Part shown: positions 63,768-64,000 of the stretch, one piece after another
How positions within the stretch are numbered: the stretch's first letter is position 1
Layout of the letters: the number at the start of each line of letters is the position of its first letter
NCBI RefSeq assembly: GCF_947487515.1
Contig: NZ_CANKWO010000002.1
Coordinates: forward strand, 186,001-250,000
Reading direction: 5' to 3'
Length of the DNA: 64,000 nucleotides
From: an uncultured Litoreibacter sp.
Lineage (GTDB): Bacteria; Pseudomonadota; Alphaproteobacteria; Rhodobacterales; Rhodobacteraceae
Notes under the pieces: generated by a model
Seen by the model: the letters and a program-made list of their open reading frames with translations, nothing else
What the model was told of the DNA's origin: nothing
The model's database searches: none
Program-made: the position numbers and the translations under genes

Positions 63768-64000
63768 TTATAGCCACGTGGGGATGGTATCGCGATTTAT
63801 CATTTCGTCAAAGGTCGGACGTTCCCGAATGACGGCGAATTGATCCTCATGCACCAAAACCTCGGGGATTAGCGGTCTGGAGTTGTACTCAGACGCCATC
63901 ACAGCCCCATACGCCCCCGCAGAGCGGAAAGCGACAAGGTCGCCAGCCCCCACAGGTGGCATGATACGTTGCTTGGCAAAAGTATCACCGCTTTCACAAA
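63768..64000 (-). CDS. lysA: diaminopimelate decarboxylase, C-terminal part
   Basis: The gene enters from the right edge; only the last 77 residues are in the window. CESGDTFAKQRIMPPVGAGD is the family's catalytic-site segment (with the Cys and acidic residue that act at the dimer interface), and GAYGAVMASEYNSRP gives the conserved Tyr that contacts PLP. It makes lysine from meso-diaminopimelate. It lies 33 bases upstream of the DUF4175 gene on the minus strand. Confidence 0.9.
   Translation of the reverse strand, partial: CESGDTFAKQRIMPPVGAGDLVAFRSAGAYGAVMASEYNSRPLIPEVLVHEDQFAVIRERPTFDEMINRDTIPTWL

Noticed and set aside
1-64000. CRISPR arrays, insertion sequences, prophage genes
   Set aside because: I saw no regularly spaced repeats, transposase, integrase or phage structural proteins in any frame.

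Overview
The window is a stretch of alphaproteobacterial chromosome, most likely from a marine Rhodobacteraceae (Roseobacter-group) bacterium. The evidence is the ChvG/ChvI two-component system next to a short HprK, RapZ, EIIA-Man and HPr; a methylsuccinyl-CoA dehydrogenase and an L-malyl/beta-methylmalyl-CoA lyase of the ethylmalonyl-CoA pathway; moderate-to-high GC; and many tightly overlapping ATGA gene junctions. Almost all of it is core chromosome. I see no CRISPR array, insertion sequence, prophage or rRNA, and only one tRNA gene.

Layout. (1) 1-1.4 kb: a low-GC pair, a TagD-like cytidylyltransferase and a LicD-like transferase, probably surface-polymer decoration. (2) 1.5-10 kb: the classical tuf / tRNA-Trp / secE / nusG / rplK / rplA run, all on the minus strand but broken up by accessory genes: a Cys/Met-metabolism PLP enzyme between secE and nusG; and, between tuf and secE, an orphan protein, a hexapeptide acetyltransferase, a 53-residue exported peptide, an esterase and an exported YbjN/CesT-like protein, plus a 0.4-kb non-coding stretch rich in inverted repeats. 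(3) 10-15 kb: a lipoprotein, a cytochrome P450 that may be leaderless, parC and an SH3 protein. (4) 15-21 kb: an SDR, a HIG1 protein, a cob(I)alamin adenosyltransferase, etfB-etfA and 3-hydroxyacyl-CoA dehydrogenase. (5) 20.7-26.1 kb: the minus-strand operon chvI-chvG-hprK-rapZ-EIIA-HPr-acyltransferase. (6) 26.4-31.6 kb: pckA (with a LacI-type operator upstream), a DUF3859-like protein, a TauE exporter, mcd and a META lipoprotein. (7) 31.6-41.6 kb: a long minus-strand housekeeping run: recO, DUF1491, era, rnc, two lepB copies, acpS, a LysE exporter, pdxJ, DUF2062, spoT, rpoZ and folK. (8) 41.7-50.2 kb: NYN nuclease, GNAT, ispH, DUF1272, methyltransferase, rnhA, TRIC channel, fmt with three def-like genes, a membrane protein and a MalY/PatB lyase. 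(9) 50.2-64 kb: an YbbA/YbbP-type ABC system divergent from tesA, mcl1, a frameshifted AraC-GyrI regulator, accA, a PPOX protein, plsC-ftsX-ftsE, a zinc-ribbon membrane protein, a large DUF4175 protein and the end of lysA.

How the genes fit together. mcd, mcl1, hbd, etfAB, the B12 adenosyltransferase and pckA together suggest acetyl-CoA assimilation through the ethylmalonyl-CoA pathway and then gluconeogenesis. The ChvGI/HprK/HPr module next to pckA is the expected controller of that carbon and envelope state. The clearest oddities are two tandem paralogues that have lost catalytic residues: a signal peptidase I copy with the general-base lysine replaced by serine, and a peptide-deformylase-like protein without the EGCLS cysteine or the HExxH glutamate. 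Next come a regulator gene broken by a 10-bp tandem duplication, and a LacI-type operator upstream of pckA.
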